In this document: piece after piece, positions 36,047 to 44,900 of the stretch
How the letters are laid out: every line of letters starts with the position of its first letter
Numbering within the stretch: the first letter of the stretch is position 1
Source: Asticcacaulis sp. YBE204
GTDB taxonomy: Bacteria > Pseudomonadota > Alphaproteobacteria > Caulobacterales > Caulobacteraceae
Direction of reading: 5' to 3'
NCBI RefSeq assembly: GCF_000495855.1
Contig: NZ_AWGF01000001.1
Coordinates: 248,001 to 312,000, forward strand
Length of the DNA: 64,000 nucleotides
Translations under genes and position numbers: made by a program
Notes under the pieces: model-generated
Databases searched by the model: none
What the model saw: the letters and a program-made list of their open reading frames with translations, nothing else
What the model was told of the DNA's origin: nothing

Positions 36047-36083
36047 TTTTGTGGAAAGCCCGGCCTAAACTGAAGGAAGCTGC

Positions 36084-37652
36084 ATGTTCGACTCGCTGAA
36101 CGATCGCCTGTCCGGTCTTTTCGACCGCCTGAGCGGCCGCGGCGTCCTTTCGGAAAAGGACGTCGACGAAGCCCTGCGCGAAGTGCGGGTCGCCCTGCTT
36201 GAAGCCGATGTGGCGCTGCCGGTCGTGCGTCAGTTCATGACCAAGGCGCGCGAGCTGGCCACCGGTGAAGCGATTATCAAGGCCGTCAAGCCCGCCGATC
36301 AGGTGGTCAAGATCGTCTATGACGGCCTGATCGACATGCTGGGCGGCGAAGAGCCGACTCCGATCAATCTGGCTGCCGTGCCGCCCGCCGTCATCCTGAT
36401 GGCCGGTCTGCAAGGGTCGGGTAAAACCACGACCTCGGCCAAGCTGGCGTTGCGTCTCACGAAATTCGAGCGCAAGAAGGTCATGATGGCCTCGCTCGAC
36501 ACTCGCCGTCCCGCCGCCATGGAGCAGTTGAAACTGCTCGGCGAGCAGATCGGCGTCGATGTCCTGCCGATCGTCGCGGGTCAGAACGCCGTCGAAATCA
36601 CCCGCCGCGCCCTGCAATCGGCCAAGCTTCAGGGCTACGACGTCCTGATCCTCGACACCGCCGGTCGCACGACGCTCGACGAAGGCATGATGGCCGAGGC
36701 GTCGGAAATTGCGACCATTTCCAACCCCATCGAGACCTTCCTCGTCGCCGACTCGCTCACCGGTCAGGACGCCGTGCGCACCGCCGCCGCCTTCCATGAG
36801 CGCCTGCCGCTGACCGGCCTGATCCTGACCCGCGTCGATGGCGATGGCCGCGGCGGGGCCATGCTGTCGATGCGCGCCACGACCGGCCTGCCGATCAAGT
36901 TCACCGGTTCCGGCGAAAAGGTCGATGCCCTCGATGTGTTCGACGCCCGCCGCATCGCCGGTCGTATTCTCGGTCAGGGCGATGTCGTCGCGCTGGTCGA
37001 AAAGGCCTCGCAGGAGCTTGACGCGGCCAAGGCCGAGCAGATGGCTAAGAAGCTGTCGAAGGGTCAGTTCGACCTCGACGATCTGGCCGAACAGCTCAAG
37101 CAGATGAAGCGCATGGGCGGTATGCAGGGGATCATGGGCCTGCTGCCGGGCGTGCAGAAGGTCAAGAAGCAGATGGACGAGATGAATATCTCGGACAAGA
37201 TGTTCGACCGTCAGATTGCCGTCATCTCCTCGATGACCAAGATCGAGCGCAAGAAGCCCGACCTGCTCAACGCCTCGCGCAAGCGTCGTATCGCGGCGGG
37301 GGCGGGCGTCGAGGTGTCGGAAATCAACCGTCTGCTCAAGCAGCACCGCCAGATGGCCGACGCCTTCAAGATGATGGCGCGCAGCGGCGGCAAGGGCCTC
37401 GGCAACATGGCCAAGATGCTCGGTATGGGCGGCGGCCCGAACATGGCCCAGATGCAGCAGATGGGCAAAAAGATGCAAGGCGATCCGGCCGCCATCGGTG
37501 ACAATCTCGGCGTCGATTTCGAGCGCCTGAAACAATTGGGGGCCGGTCAGATGCCGACCGATGTCCCCGGACTTCCTAAAGGGCTCCCCGGTTTGCCCGG
37601 TTTAGGTGGCCTTCCCGGATTGGGTGGCGGCAAGCCGCCCTTCAAAAAATAA
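36084..37652 (+). CDS. ffh: Signal recognition particle protein Ffh (SRP54)
   Basis: This 522-aa GTPase binds 4.5S RNA and signal sequences, and delivers nascent membrane proteins to FtsY. It has an N domain (1-90) and a G domain with the P-loop GLQGSGKT (108-115), DTRRPAA, DTAGRT and the TRVDGDGRGG insertion-box region. The methionine-rich M domain runs from about 325 (GGMQGIMGLLPGVQ, KARKR-type RNA-binding segment SRKRRIAAGAG). A Gly/Leu/Pro-rich tail ends the protein. rpsP follows 32 bp later, the usual order. Confidence 0.97.
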   Translation: MFDSLNDRLSGLFDRLSGRGVLSEKDVDEALREVRVALLEADVALPVVRQFMTKARELATGEAIIKAVKPADQVVKIVYDGLIDMLGGEEPTPINLAAVPPAVILMAGLQGSGKTTTSAKLALRLTKFERKKVMMASLDTRRPAAMEQLKLLGEQIGVDVLPIVAGQNAVEITRRALQSAKLQGYDVLILDTAGRTTLDEGMMAEASEIATISNPIETFLVADSLTGQDAVRTAAAFHERLPLTGLILTRVDGDGRGGAMLSMRATTGLPIKFTGSGEKVDALDVFDARRIAGRILGQGDVVALVEKASQELDAAKAEQMAKKLSKGQFDLDDLAEQLKQMKRMGGMQGIMGLLPGVQKVKKQMDEMNISDKMFDRQIAVISSMTKIERKKPDLLNASRKRRIAAGAGVEVSEINRLLKQHRQMADAFKMMARSGGKGLGNMAKMLGMGGGPNMAQMQQMGKKMQGDPAAIGDNLGVDFERLKQLGAGQMPTDVPGLPKGLPGLPGLGGLPGLGGGKPPFKK

Positions 37653-37684
37653 CAAACTGAATTCAACGAACAAAGGATCTTATC

Positions 37685-38137
37685 ATGTTGAAAATTCGTC
37701 TCGCCCGCGGTGGTTCCAAGAAGCGCCCCTACTACCACATCGTCATCGCTGACGCCGCCGCCCCGCGCGACGGTAAGTTCATCGCCAAGGTCGGTTCGTA
37801 TAACCCGATGCTGGCCAAGGACGACGCCAAGCGCGTGACCCTGAAGGTCGAAGCCATCGCCGACTGGCTCAAGAAGGGCGCTCAGCCGACCGACCGCGTC
37901 GCCCGTTTCCTGTCGAAGGAAGGCCTCGTGAAGTGGGAACACGGCAACAACCCGAAAAAGGGTACCCCGGGCAAGAAGGCTCAGGAACGTGCCGCCGAGC
38001 GCGCTCAGCGCGAACAGGACCGTCTGGACGCCGAAGCCGCCGCCCGTGAAGAAGCGGCTGCTGCCGCTGCCGCTCCGGTCGTTGAAGAAGCTGCCGCTGA
38101 AGAGCCTGCCGTCGAGACCCCGGCTGAAGAAGCCTAA
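37685..38137 (+). CDS. rpsP: 30S ribosomal protein S16 with alanine-glutamate tail
   Basis: The first 80 or so residues are S16 ([20 protein letters not shown], then the YNPM loop). A tail of about 65 residues rich in Lys, Ala and Glu follows, as in many alphaproteobacteria, giving 150 aa in total against 80-90 in E. coli. AAAGGATC precedes the ATG. It is cotranscribed with ffh and followed by a strong terminator. Confidence 0.97.
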   Translation: MLKIRLARGGSKKRPYYHIVIADAAAPRDGKFIAKVGSYNPMLAKDDAKRVTLKVEAIADWLKKGAQPTDRVARFLSKEGLVKWEHGNNPKKGTPGKKAQERAAERAQREQDRLDAEAAAREEAAAAAAAPVVEEAAAEEPAVETPAEEA

Positions 38138-38157
38138 GTTTCTGCGATTTGAAACCG

Positions 38158-38190
38158 AGAAAGGCCGGGGCTCACGCTCCGGCCTTTTTT
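38158..38190 (+). terminator. Intrinsic terminator after rpsP
   Basis: AAAGGCCGG pairs with CCGGCCTTT and runs into TTT. It cuts rpsP off from rimM, which in many relatives follows directly. Confidence 0.85.
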
Positions 38191-38220
38191 CTTTGCGCTG
38201 CACGAAGGCTGCTCTTATTC

Positions 38221-38272
38221 ATACTCCCCCACTTGTGGGGGAGGTGGATCGGCGAAGCCGAAACGGTGGGGG
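38221..38272. repeat. Intergenic palindromic repeat
   Basis: CTCCCCCACTTGTGGGGGAG is a near-perfect hairpin. It is followed by GATCGGCGAAGCCGA, itself an inverted repeat, and GGTGGGGGG. The block plan resembles the element at 15358-15560, and similar blocks are frequent between genes in Caulobacteraceae. Confidence 0.65.
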
Positions 38273-38358
38273 GCCTTGCGGTATTTCCACCTGACTTAGC
38301 AATCTTCCTATCGCCCGCTTATGGCGTCAGTGCTTATCTCCCGTTAAAGGAGTCCTCT

Positions 38359-38829
38359 ATGCGTAAATACCTGCTTGCCCTTGCCGGTCTTACCGTCGCC
38401 ACGTCCGCCGCAGCTCTGCCGGTCTATCTCGACGACCGCTCCACACCGCAATCCCTGATCCAGTCCTATTACAATGCTATCAATCGCGGTGAGTTGGCGC
38501 GGGCTTATACCTATTACGAGCGCGACTACCTGCCGGAGTTTCAGAAATGGGCCAAGGGCTACGAAAACACCCGCGAAGTCTGGGTCGTGACGGGCAAGGC
38601 GACCTCCGATCCCGGCGCTGGGAACATCTATTATAATCTGCCGGTCGCCGTGCAGTCGGTCAGCAAGGACGGCACGAAAGAGGTCTTCGCAGGCTGTTAC
38701 GTGCTGCACATCACCAATTACGGGATGCAGATTCAGCCGCCCTATCAGCCGATGACGATCCGCAGCGGCAAGCTGGTCAAGACCAATAAGTCCGTCAAGC
38801 AGGCGGTGCCGAAAACCTGCCAACCTTGA
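38359..38829 (+). CDS. Secreted protein of unknown function (156 aa)
   Basis: AAAGGAG stands 6 nt before ATG 38359. The signal peptide is MRKYLLALAGLTVATSAAA. The mature part starts with TPQSLIQSYYNAINRGELARAYTYY, which resembles the first helix of NTF2/SnoaL-like folds, and has single cysteines in FAGCYVLH and KTCQP that could pair. The protein is periplasmic. It separates rpsP from rimM, and rimM starts 31 bp later. Confidence 0.75.
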   Translation: MRKYLLALAGLTVATSAAALPVYLDDRSTPQSLIQSYYNAINRGELARAYTYYERDYLPEFQKWAKGYENTREVWVVTGKATSDPGAGNIYYNLPVAVQSVSKDGTKEVFAGCYVLHITNYGMQIQPPYQPMTIRSGKLVKTNKSVKQAVPKTCQP

Positions 38830-38860
38830 TTAAACGACGCGCCTCAGCTATCCCGCACGG

Positions 38861-39397
38861 ATGACGCAAAAATCAAATCTCATCTTCATAGCGCAGGTCG
38901 GTGCCGTGCACGGCGTGCAGGGCGAATTCAAGCTGCTCAGCTTTATGGACGATCCGGTCAGCGTGCTGGAATATAGCCCGCTGCTATCGCAGGACGGAAA
39001 ACCGGCTCTGGTTATCACCGCTGCCCGGGCACACAAGGGGCAGCTTCTGGTGCGCGCCGAAGAGGCCCCCGACCGTACGGCGGCGGAAAAGCTGAAAGGC
39101 CTGAAGCTGTACATCGACCGGGCGGAGCTGCCGGAGATCGAGGACGAGGACGACTACTATATCACCGACCTGCTGGGGCTTGAGGTGCGCGGAACAGACG
39201 GGTCTGTCCTGGGGCGCGTCAAGGCCGTCGAGGATTTCGGCGCGGGGGATCTGCTCGATATTCAGCCGAAGGGTGGGGCAAGTTATTATCTGATGTTCAC
39301 CCGCGAAAACGTGCCGGAGGTGAATATCGCGGATGGCTATGTGGTGATTTCTCCGCCTGTCGAGCAGGTGGTTGAGGGCGAAGAAAAAGAGAAATAA
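38861..39397 (+). CDS. rimM: 16S rRNA processing protein RimM
   Basis: This 178-aa protein binds S19 and helps mature the 30S head. The N-terminal beta-barrel has FIAQVGAVHGVQGEFKL, and the C-terminal PRC-barrel has DDYYITDLLGLEVRGTDGSVLG. The usual next genes trmD and rplS are absent; instead an inverted-repeat element begins at the base after the stop. The short acidic tail (EGEEKEK) is ordinary. Confidence 0.95.
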   Translation: MTQKSNLIFIAQVGAVHGVQGEFKLLSFMDDPVSVLEYSPLLSQDGKPALVITAARAHKGQLLVRAEEAPDRTAAEKLKGLKLYIDRAELPEIEDEDDYYITDLLGLEVRGTDGSVLGRVKAVEDFGAGDLLDIQPKGGASYYLMFTRENVPEVNIADGYVVISPPVEQVVEGEEKEK

Positions 39398-39543
39398 ACC
39401 ACGGACGGCCACGGAAAGCACGGAAAAGCTGAGGCGTCTTTCTGCCCGAAGGGCCTAATTCATTTTGTGACACGCTTTGTCAAAGCGCTTCGCGCGAGAT
39501 CATAAAGCAATGAATTTCCGTGCTTTCCGTGTCTGTCCGTGGT
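39398..39543. repeat. 146-bp element with 29-bp terminal inverted repeats
   Basis: The left arm (39398-39426, starting ACCACGGACGGCCACGG) and the right arm (39515-39543, ending GTCCGTGGT) match at 27 of 29 positions around an 88-nt centre. No ORF lies inside. It is flush with the rimM stop and sits between convergent genes. A miniature inverted-repeat element or a large bidirectional terminator are both possible. Confidence 0.7.
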
Positions 39544-39558
39544 AAATTATTACTTCCT

Positions 39559-40308
39559 TTAAAGGAACATGCCGCCCGACGCTTCGATGCGCTGGGCGTT
39601 GATCCAGCCGCTGCGCGACGACAGGATGGCCGCGACCGCGCCGCCGATATCGTCGGGCAGACCCGCCCGTCCTAAGGCCGTATTGTGCGCCACGAAGGCG
39701 TTCATATCGGCATTGTCGCGGGTGCGACCGCCGCCGAAGTCGGTCTCGATGGCCCCCGGCGCCAGAATATTGACGGCAATGCCGCGCGCGCCTAGTTCCT
39801 TGGCCTGATAACGCGTCAGCACCTCCATAGCGCCCTTCATCGAGGCATAGGCGGCGTAACCCGGCACCGAGAAGCGCGACAGACCAGTCGAGATATTGAG
39901 AATGCGTCCTCCGTCGTTCATCAGCGGCAGCAGAATCTGCGTCAGAAAGAACGGGCCTTTGAAATGGATGTTCATCAACTCGTCAAACTGCGCCTCGGTC
40001 GTTTCGCTGAACGCCGCATGGATACCGATCCCGGCATTATTGACGAGGTAATCGAAGCGTTCGACGCCCCATGCCGTCAGGGTCTCTTTGACTTTGTCAG
40101 CAAAAGCCGCAAACGTGCCGACCGCCCCGACATCGAGCGGCAGACCGACGGCCTTGCGTCCCAGTGCCTCGATCTCGGCGACAAGGTTTTGGGCCTCGGT
40201 CAGGTTCGAACGGTAGGTGAAGAGGATATCGACGCCGTCCTTGGCCAGATGCAGGGCGGCGTTGCGCCCGATGCCGCGACTGCCGCCGGTGATGATCGCG
40301 ATGGTCAT
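39559..40308 (-). CDS. Short-chain dehydrogenase/reductase
   Basis: This 249-aa classical SDR has the cofactor motif TGGSRGIG (residues 7-14), structural NNAG, and the catalytic Ser in LNISTG and Y-A-S-M-K pair. The Thr-Tyr-Arg (FTYRS) after beta-2 points to NADP(H) preference. The substrate is unknown. It is divergent from a LysR gene 89 bp away, the common arrangement in which the regulator controls it. Confidence 0.9.
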   Translation of the reverse strand: MTIAIITGGSRGIGRNAALHLAKDGVDILFTYRSNLTEAQNLVAEIEALGRKAVGLPLDVGAVGTFAAFADKVKETLTAWGVERFDYLVNNAGIGIHAAFSETTEAQFDELMNIHFKGPFFLTQILLPLMNDGGRILNISTGLSRFSVPGYAAYASMKGAMEVLTRYQAKELGARGIAVNILAPGAIETDFGGGRTRDNADMNAFVAHNTALGRAGLPDDIGGAVAAILSSRSGWINAQRIEASGGMFL

Positions 40309-40387
40309 GAGTGTCTCCTGTGTGTGATCCGATGAACACCTTATCCCGGTGATATTTTTGGATAAATCCGTCAGATTTGATTAGACT

Positions 40388-40403
40388 GTTCATATAAATG
40401 AAC
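40388..40403. promoter_or_regulatory. Palindrome overlapping the LysR start codon
   Basis: GTTCAT-N4-ATGAAC includes the ATG at 40398. It is a plausible operator for autoregulation of the LysR gene. A typical LysR T-N11-A box could also lie nearby. Confidence 0.45.
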
Positions 40404-41309
40404 AATAATGTGCCCATGTTTCGTCTCGATGCCCTTCTGATGTTCACGCGGGTCGCCGAACTGTCGTCCTTCACCAAGGCAGCGGACAGTCTCGGTGTAC
40501 CCAAGGCCACCCTGTCCACCGCCGTGCAAACGCTTGAGGCCGGGCTGGGGACGCAACTGCTCTATCGCACGACGCGGCGGGTGCAGCTGACTCACGACGG
40601 GCAGGTCTTTTACGAACGCGCCAAGGATCTGCTGGCCGATGCCGACGACCTGTCCGGCCTGTTCGAAACGGCGGCGGTCAGCGGGCGTATCCGGGTCGAT
40701 ATGCCGCTGGGCATGTCGCAAAGCCTGATCCTGCCGAACCTGCCCGCGTTTCTCGATCAGCACCCCGACCTGCGCATCGAACTGTCCTCGACCGATCGCT
40801 TCGTCGATGTGGTGCGCGAAGGGTTCGATTGTGTGATCCGGGTAGGGGTGCTTGCCGATTCCGGCCTGATCGTACGGCCTATGGGGCATCTGACCCTGAT
40901 CAATGTGGCCAGTCCGGCCTATCTGGCGCGGTTCGGAACCCCACAGACACTGGACGATCTGAGTGGACACCGGCTGGTCCATTATGTCAGCCAGATGGGA
41001 GCACCACCCGACGGCTTCGAATACGTCGACGGCAATGATTATCGTTCGGTGCCGATGGACGGCGTGGTGACCGTGAACAATTCTCAGGCCTATACCCAGG
41101 CGGCGCTCAGCGGTCTGGGGATCATTCAGGCCCCGCGCATCGGCCTGTCGCAGTCTCTGACCGAGGGGCGGCTGATCGAAATATTGCCGGACCACCGGGC
41201 CGCGCCTATGCCAGTATCGCTGATATATCCGCAGAGGCGCAATCTGGCGCGCCGCGTCCGGGTGTTCATCGACTGGGTGGCCGATCTGATGAAGGGTTAC
41301 GCGGGATAA
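40398..41309 (+). CDS. LysR-family transcription regulator
   Basis: This 303-aa protein has an N-terminal winged HTH (LDALLMFTRVAELSSFTKAA then LGVPKATLSTAVQTLEAGLG, about 8-66). The effector-binding domain is from about 95. LysR proteins typically begin as at residue 7 (MFRLDALL), so ATG 40416 is an alternative start. It is divergent from the SDR gene, which it probably controls together with itself. The C-terminal half is of the AaeR/DsdC-like type without a clear effector clue. Confidence 0.92.
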   Translation: MNNNVPMFRLDALLMFTRVAELSSFTKAADSLGVPKATLSTAVQTLEAGLGTQLLYRTTRRVQLTHDGQVFYERAKDLLADADDLSGLFETAAVSGRIRVDMPLGMSQSLILPNLPAFLDQHPDLRIELSSTDRFVDVVREGFDCVIRVGVLADSGLIVRPMGHLTLINVASPAYLARFGTPQTLDDLSGHRLVHYVSQMGAPPDGFEYVDGNDYRSVPMDGVVTVNNSQAYTQAALSGLGIIQAPRIGLSQSLTEGRLIEILPDHRAAPMPVSLIYPQRRNLARRVRVFIDWVADLMKGYAG

Positions 41310-41372
41310 TCCAAACCCTGCAAACGGTTGTTCTGTAACGATGTTAGGCGATAGTTTCCTAATAAAGCCACA

Positions 41373-41401
41373 TTGACGTTTGATAAGATTAACCCAATAG
41401 T
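41373..41401 (+). promoter_or_regulatory. Candidate sigma-70 promoter for the lipoprotein gene
   Basis: TTGACG (41373-41378), a 17-nt spacer and AATAGT (41396-41401), 30 bp before the ATG at 41432. The -10 is weak. Confidence 0.4.
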
Positions 41402-41431
41402 GTTGTCTGTCTTGGGGGCAAGGGAGTTGTT

Positions 41432-41986
41432 ATGAGCATGCGTAGGTTGATATCCGGTGCCGTTCTGGCCGTGTCCGTCGTGACTCTGACGGCCTGTACC
41501 ACCGCGACTCCTTATCAGCCCGTTACGGGTAATCCGGCTTCGTCGATGGCGCGTGGCTATAGCGACCAGAAGATCGAGACCAACCGCTACCGTTTGAAAT
41601 TCGCCGGCAATTCGGCGACCTCGCGTGAGACGGTCGAGGACTATATGCTCTATCGCGCCGCCGAGCTGGCGCTGGAAAACGGTTTCGACTGGTTTACCCT
41701 GTCGGGCCGGAATACCAAGGAAGATAAATCGACCACGACCACCTATCGTGATCCGTTCCGCGGCCCCTATTACGGCGGCGTGTTCTGGCGCTACTATCGC
41801 GGCCCCGGCTGGGGTCCGTGGGGGGCGTGGGAAGAAGACGAGACGACCTTCTACCGCTACGAAGCCTCGGCTGAGGTCATCCTCGGCAAAGGGCCCAAGC
41901 CGGAGGGCGATCCAAACGCCTATGATGCGCGTGAGGTGAAGCAGAACCTCGATGGGCGCATCGTCAGGCCCGCGGCAAGACAATAA
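41432..41986 (+). CDS. CC0125/CC1285-type lipoprotein
   Basis: This 184-aa protein has a lipoprotein signal with lipobox L-T-A-C (Cys at about 22). The conserved stretch YRLKFAGNSATSRETVEDYMLYRAAELAL (given in part) describes a small outer-surface family found in Caulobacterales. The middle is aromatic- and glycine-rich (RGPYYGGVFWRYYRGPGWGP), followed by acidic beta-strands. Function is unknown. AAGGGAG precedes the ATG. A perfect terminator follows directly. Confidence 0.8.
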   Translation: MSMRRLISGAVLAVSVVTLTACTTATPYQPVTGNPASSMARGYSDQKIETNRYRLKFAGNSATSRETVEDYMLYRAAELALENGFDWFTLSGRNTKEDKSTTTTYRDPFRGPYYGGVFWRYYRGPGWGPWGAWEEDETTFYRYEASAEVILGKGPKPEGDPNAYDAREVKQNLDGRIVRPAARQ

Positions 41987-42014
41987 AAAAGGGCTCCAGC
42001 TGGAGCCCTTTTTT
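41985..42014. terminator. Bidirectional terminator, perfect palindrome
   Basis: A 30-bp perfect palindrome with six As at the left, core GGGCTCCAGCTGGAGCCC and six Ts at the right. It serves the lipoprotein gene and the convergent DUF6065 gene. Confidence 0.92.
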
Positions 42015-42761
42015 CTATTCCATACCTTCCATTTTTACCGGCTTGAGGCGGCGGCGGTTCATGTGGTCGGAAGGGGCCTCGGTCTGATCGGGCAGTTCGC
42101 CCTTGTGATAGAACTTCTGCCACGCCTGTTTGATGGCGGCAGGGTCGCGGTTGACGAGGCTTTCGTTGAAGGCGGCACGGCTGGTCGACCAGGTCTCGAA
42201 CTGCGCCTTGAGGTCCGGATCGGACTCGATCGGCTTGATGACCGGCTGAATGTCGTCGAGTTTTTTGTGCTCGACGACATTGATGAAACAGAAGGATTCG
42301 CCCTTCTCGAAATGCACGATACCGGGGCGCGTCATCTTCCAGTTCATGGTGAAGGGGAAGGGCAGCCAGTCGGTTTCGACGAGCCCCGTCAAAGGCACGA
42401 TGCCGTCCTTGACCTGATTGGGCGCGCCTGACGCCCACAACGCCCAGCCGGGCGGCGTGCGGAACAGGTAGCCGGTATGGAAAGTCACGATGCCGTGGCT
42501 GAAATGGCTCTGCACGAAGTGGTCGACATAGGCGCCGGGACGGTCGGCCGTAATGGTAATGTCGGTCGCCAGATGGCCGCCGTTCCACTCGATGGTGATG
42601 TCTTCGGGGACGATGAGTTCCCAGCCCGTCGAATTGGCCATGGTCAAGGGCAGGCAACGATAGGGAAAGCGGTTGGCGAAGGCGTCCATCCAGTCGCGGT
42701 CGGTGCGGCCGGGGATGATTTCGCGCGCGCCGTTCTGCACGATAAAACATTCCAATTCCAT
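42015..42761 (-). CDS. DUF6065-family protein
   Basis: This 248-aa protein begins [18 protein letters not shown], continues with [19 protein letters not shown] and has [20 protein letters not shown], the diagnostic opening of DUF6065. The body resembles a jelly-roll. Two histidines and acidic residues ([12 protein letters not shown]) could bind metal; this is inference. AGGAGG precedes ATG 42761. The role of the family is unknown, though members occur in secondary-metabolite and surface-sugar contexts. The divergent deacylase gene starts only 31 bp away. Confidence 0.8.
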   Translation of the reverse strand: MELECFIVQNGAREIIPGRTDRDWMDAFANRFPYRCLPLTMANSTGWELIVPEDITIEWNGGHLATDITITADRPGAYVDHFVQSHFSHGIVTFHTGYLFRTPPGWALWASGAPNQVKDGIVPLTGLVETDWLPFPFTMNWKMTRPGIVHFEKGESFCFINVVEHKKLDDIQPVIKPIESDPDLKAQFETWSTSRAAFNESLVNRDPAAIKQAWQKFYHKGELPDQTEAPSDHMNRRRLKPVKMEGME

Positions 42762-42792
42762 TGCGCCAAGACCTCCTGTAAACGCCAAGCTT

Positions 42793-43314
42793 ATGAACTC
42801 CGATAAGACCTTTTATACGCAAGCCACCCTGCTTCAAGCCCTAAACGACTGGGGCATCGCATCGCGTACACTGGAACACCCGGCGGTGTTTCGCGTCGGC
42901 GAGGGCGACGAGATCAAGGCGGCGCTGCCGGGGGCGCATACGAAGAACCTGTTCCTCAAGGACGACAAGGGTCAGCTCTGGCTTATCAGCGCCGAACAGC
43001 AGACCCAGATCAATCTGAAAGCCCTGCCGAAGCTGATCGGATCGGGGCGGTTGTCGTTCGGCTCCGAGGCGCGGCTACACGACGCGCTGGGCGTCAGACC
43101 GGGATCGGTGACGGCCCTGGCCCTGATCAATGACCCGGAGCAAAAGGTGAAGTTCATCCTTGACCGGCGTTTGCATGACGCGGAGATCGTCAACTTCCAC
43201 CCGCTGATCAATACGGCGACGACGGCTCTGACGCAGGCAGAGTTCCGGCGGTTCCAGGAGAAATTGGGTCGAGATTATAAAGTGGTAGATTTCAGCAATT
43301 TAGCGCCGGGCTAA
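42793..43314 (+). CDS. ProX-like aminoacyl-tRNA deacylase (YbaK/PrdX family)
   Basis: This 173-aa single-domain protein edits mischarged tRNA, typically Ala-tRNAPro. Family motifs: [12 protein letters not shown] near the start, [12 protein letters not shown] with the lysine-asparagine pair, [15 protein letters not shown] and the C-terminal [15 protein letters not shown] 42793 gives a normal length; the frame opens further upstream but only as antisense to the DUF6065 gene. Confidence 0.9.
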   Translation: MNSDKTFYTQATLLQALNDWGIASRTLEHPAVFRVGEGDEIKAALPGAHTKNLFLKDDKGQLWLISAEQQTQINLKALPKLIGSGRLSFGSEARLHDALGVRPGSVTALALINDPEQKVKFILDRRLHDAEIVNFHPLINTATTALTQAEFRRFQEKLGRDYKVVDFSNLAPG

Positions 43315-43336
43315 TCACCTGCTCCAGGTTAAGGGT

Positions 43337-43355
43337 GCAGGGTCCGTGACCCTGC
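43337..43355. repeat. 19-bp hairpin, third copy
   Basis: Perfect arms GCAGGGTC and GACCCTGC flank the loop CGT. It has the same 8-3-8 geometry as the pair near pnp. It lies between convergent genes; no T-run follows. Confidence 0.5.
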
Positions 43356-43377
43356 CCCTGCCCTCATCTTCACTTAA

Positions 43378-44763
43378 TCAATCGATCCATTCGATGAAGG
43401 CGCGCACCGTGGTGACGGCGGCGGCGACATCGGCGGGCATTTCGGTCAGGGTCTCGGTCAGGCCGTAGAGGTCGGTGATGGCGTCGGGGGCTTTCGGCTC
43501 GAAACCTAAAGCTTCGGTGACAAAGGCCGGGAACTTGGCCGGGTGCGCGGTCGACAGGACGATTTGTGGGGCGTCGCCTTTGCGTTCCAGCGCGGCGGCT
43601 AGCGCTACGGCGGTGTGCGGGCAGATGACCTGACCATATTTTTCGTAGGCAAGCTTGATCGTCGCCTTGGTCTGTTCTTCCGAGACGGTCGAAGCCGAGA
43701 CTTCGGCTTTCAGTGCCGCTTGCAGGTCCGCGGACAGGGTCACGTCGCCGGTCTGGGCGAAGTCGTTGAACAGGGTGCGCGTTACGTCGGCGTCGCGGCC
43801 CGAGGCTTCGAACACAAGGCGTTCGAAGTTCGACGGCGCCTGCACGTCCATCGATACCGAGGCGGTCTCGGTCGCCTGACGGCGGACATATTTACCGTTG
43901 TTGATCGCCTGATTCAACGCGTCGTTGCGGTTTACGGCGGCGTGCAGGTGACCGACATTGCCGCCGATCTTGCGCGCCACCCATCCCGCGAAGGCATCGC
44001 CGAAATTGCCGGTGGGCACGACGAATTCCGGCTTATCGGCACCCGTATGGGCGGCGGCGGCCAGATAATAGGGCACCTGACCGAGCAGACGGCCCCAGTT
44101 GATCGAATTGACCGAGGAAATCAGGCCCTGTTGCTTAAGGACGGGTTCCGACAACAGCGCCTTGACGATGCGCTGGCAGTCGTCGAAATCGCCTTCGACG
44201 CCGACGTTCAGCACGTTGTCGGCCTGAACCGTGGTCATTTGCAAACGCTGAACCGGCGAGACGCGACCGAGCGGATGGAAGACGACCAGCTTGACGTGTT
44301 CGGACCCGGCAAAGGCGCGCACGGCGGCGGCACCGGTATCGCCGGAGGTGGCGGTGACCAGAGTCAGCTTTTCACCGCGCTGCGCCAGAGCCGCGTCGGT
44401 CAGCGGGGCCATCATTTGCATGGCCATGTCTTTGAAGGCGTGGGTCGGGCCGTGATACAGCTCCAGCAGCCATAGATTGTCGTCGAGCTTAGTCAGCGGC
44501 ACTTCACCGTTGCGCAGGAAGGCGTCTTCGGTGCGCTGGGCGGCGGCCTTGACGGCGTGGTCGCCGAGGACATTGACACCGAACAGGTTGAGCAGCTTCA
44601 CCGTCAGGTCGCCATAGCCGCCCGCCGAGGCGCTTTTCAGGTCGAAATCCGGGGTCGGCCAGTGTTGCGGCACGTACAAACCGCCATCAGGGGCGAGGCC
44701 GTCAAGTAAAGCGCCCGAAAAGGTACGATGTTCGTTGAAGCCGCGCGTGCCGATATAGTTCAT
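43378..44763 (-). CDS. thrC: Threonine synthase
   Basis: This 461-aa PLP enzyme converts O-phosphohomoserine to threonine. The PLP lysine is K111 in HGPTHAFKDMAMQ, the phosphate-binding loop is TSGDTGAAAVRAF and the N-terminal signature is DGGLYVPQ. Start 44763 (MNYIGTRG) matches the family; a longer frame begins at 44787. Length fits the long class shared by proteobacteria. It is divergent from proB, with a 137-bp gap. Confidence 0.96.
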   Translation of the reverse strand: MNYIGTRGFNEHRTFSGALLDGLAPDGGLYVPQHWPTPDFDLKSASAGGYGDLTVKLLNLFGVNVLGDHAVKAAAQRTEDAFLRNGEVPLTKLDDNLWLLELYHGPTHAFKDMAMQMMAPLTDAALAQRGEKLTLVTATSGDTGAAAVRAFAGSEHVKLVVFHPLGRVSPVQRLQMTTVQADNVLNVGVEGDFDDCQRIVKALLSEPVLKQQGLISSVNSINWGRLLGQVPYYLAAAAHTGADKPEFVVPTGNFGDAFAGWVARKIGGNVGHLHAAVNRNDALNQAINNGKYVRRQATETASVSMDVQAPSNFERLVFEASGRDADVTRTLFNDFAQTGDVTLSADLQAALKAEVSASTVSEEQTKATIKLAYEKYGQVICPHTAVALAAALERKGDAPQIVLSTAHPAKFPAFVTEALGFEPKAPDAITDLYGLTETLTEMPADVAAAVTTVRAFIEWID

Positions 44764-44900
44764 TTTGTTACCATTTCTTAAAAGCATTCAAACGCTTCTT
44801 GCATGAAGAGGCGTATGTCCGCTAATAGGCGCAGGTGTTGGCCTGCGATAAAACTGTCGCGGGGGGCCTATCATTTTAAGCGGCGTTAGAAAAGACTTTC

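Noticed and set aside
39398-39543. Insertion sequence
   Set aside because: No transposase frame inside or nearby; only the inverted ends are present.
43337-43355. Intrinsic terminator for the deacylase or thrC
   Set aside because: Stable stem but no T-tract on either strand.
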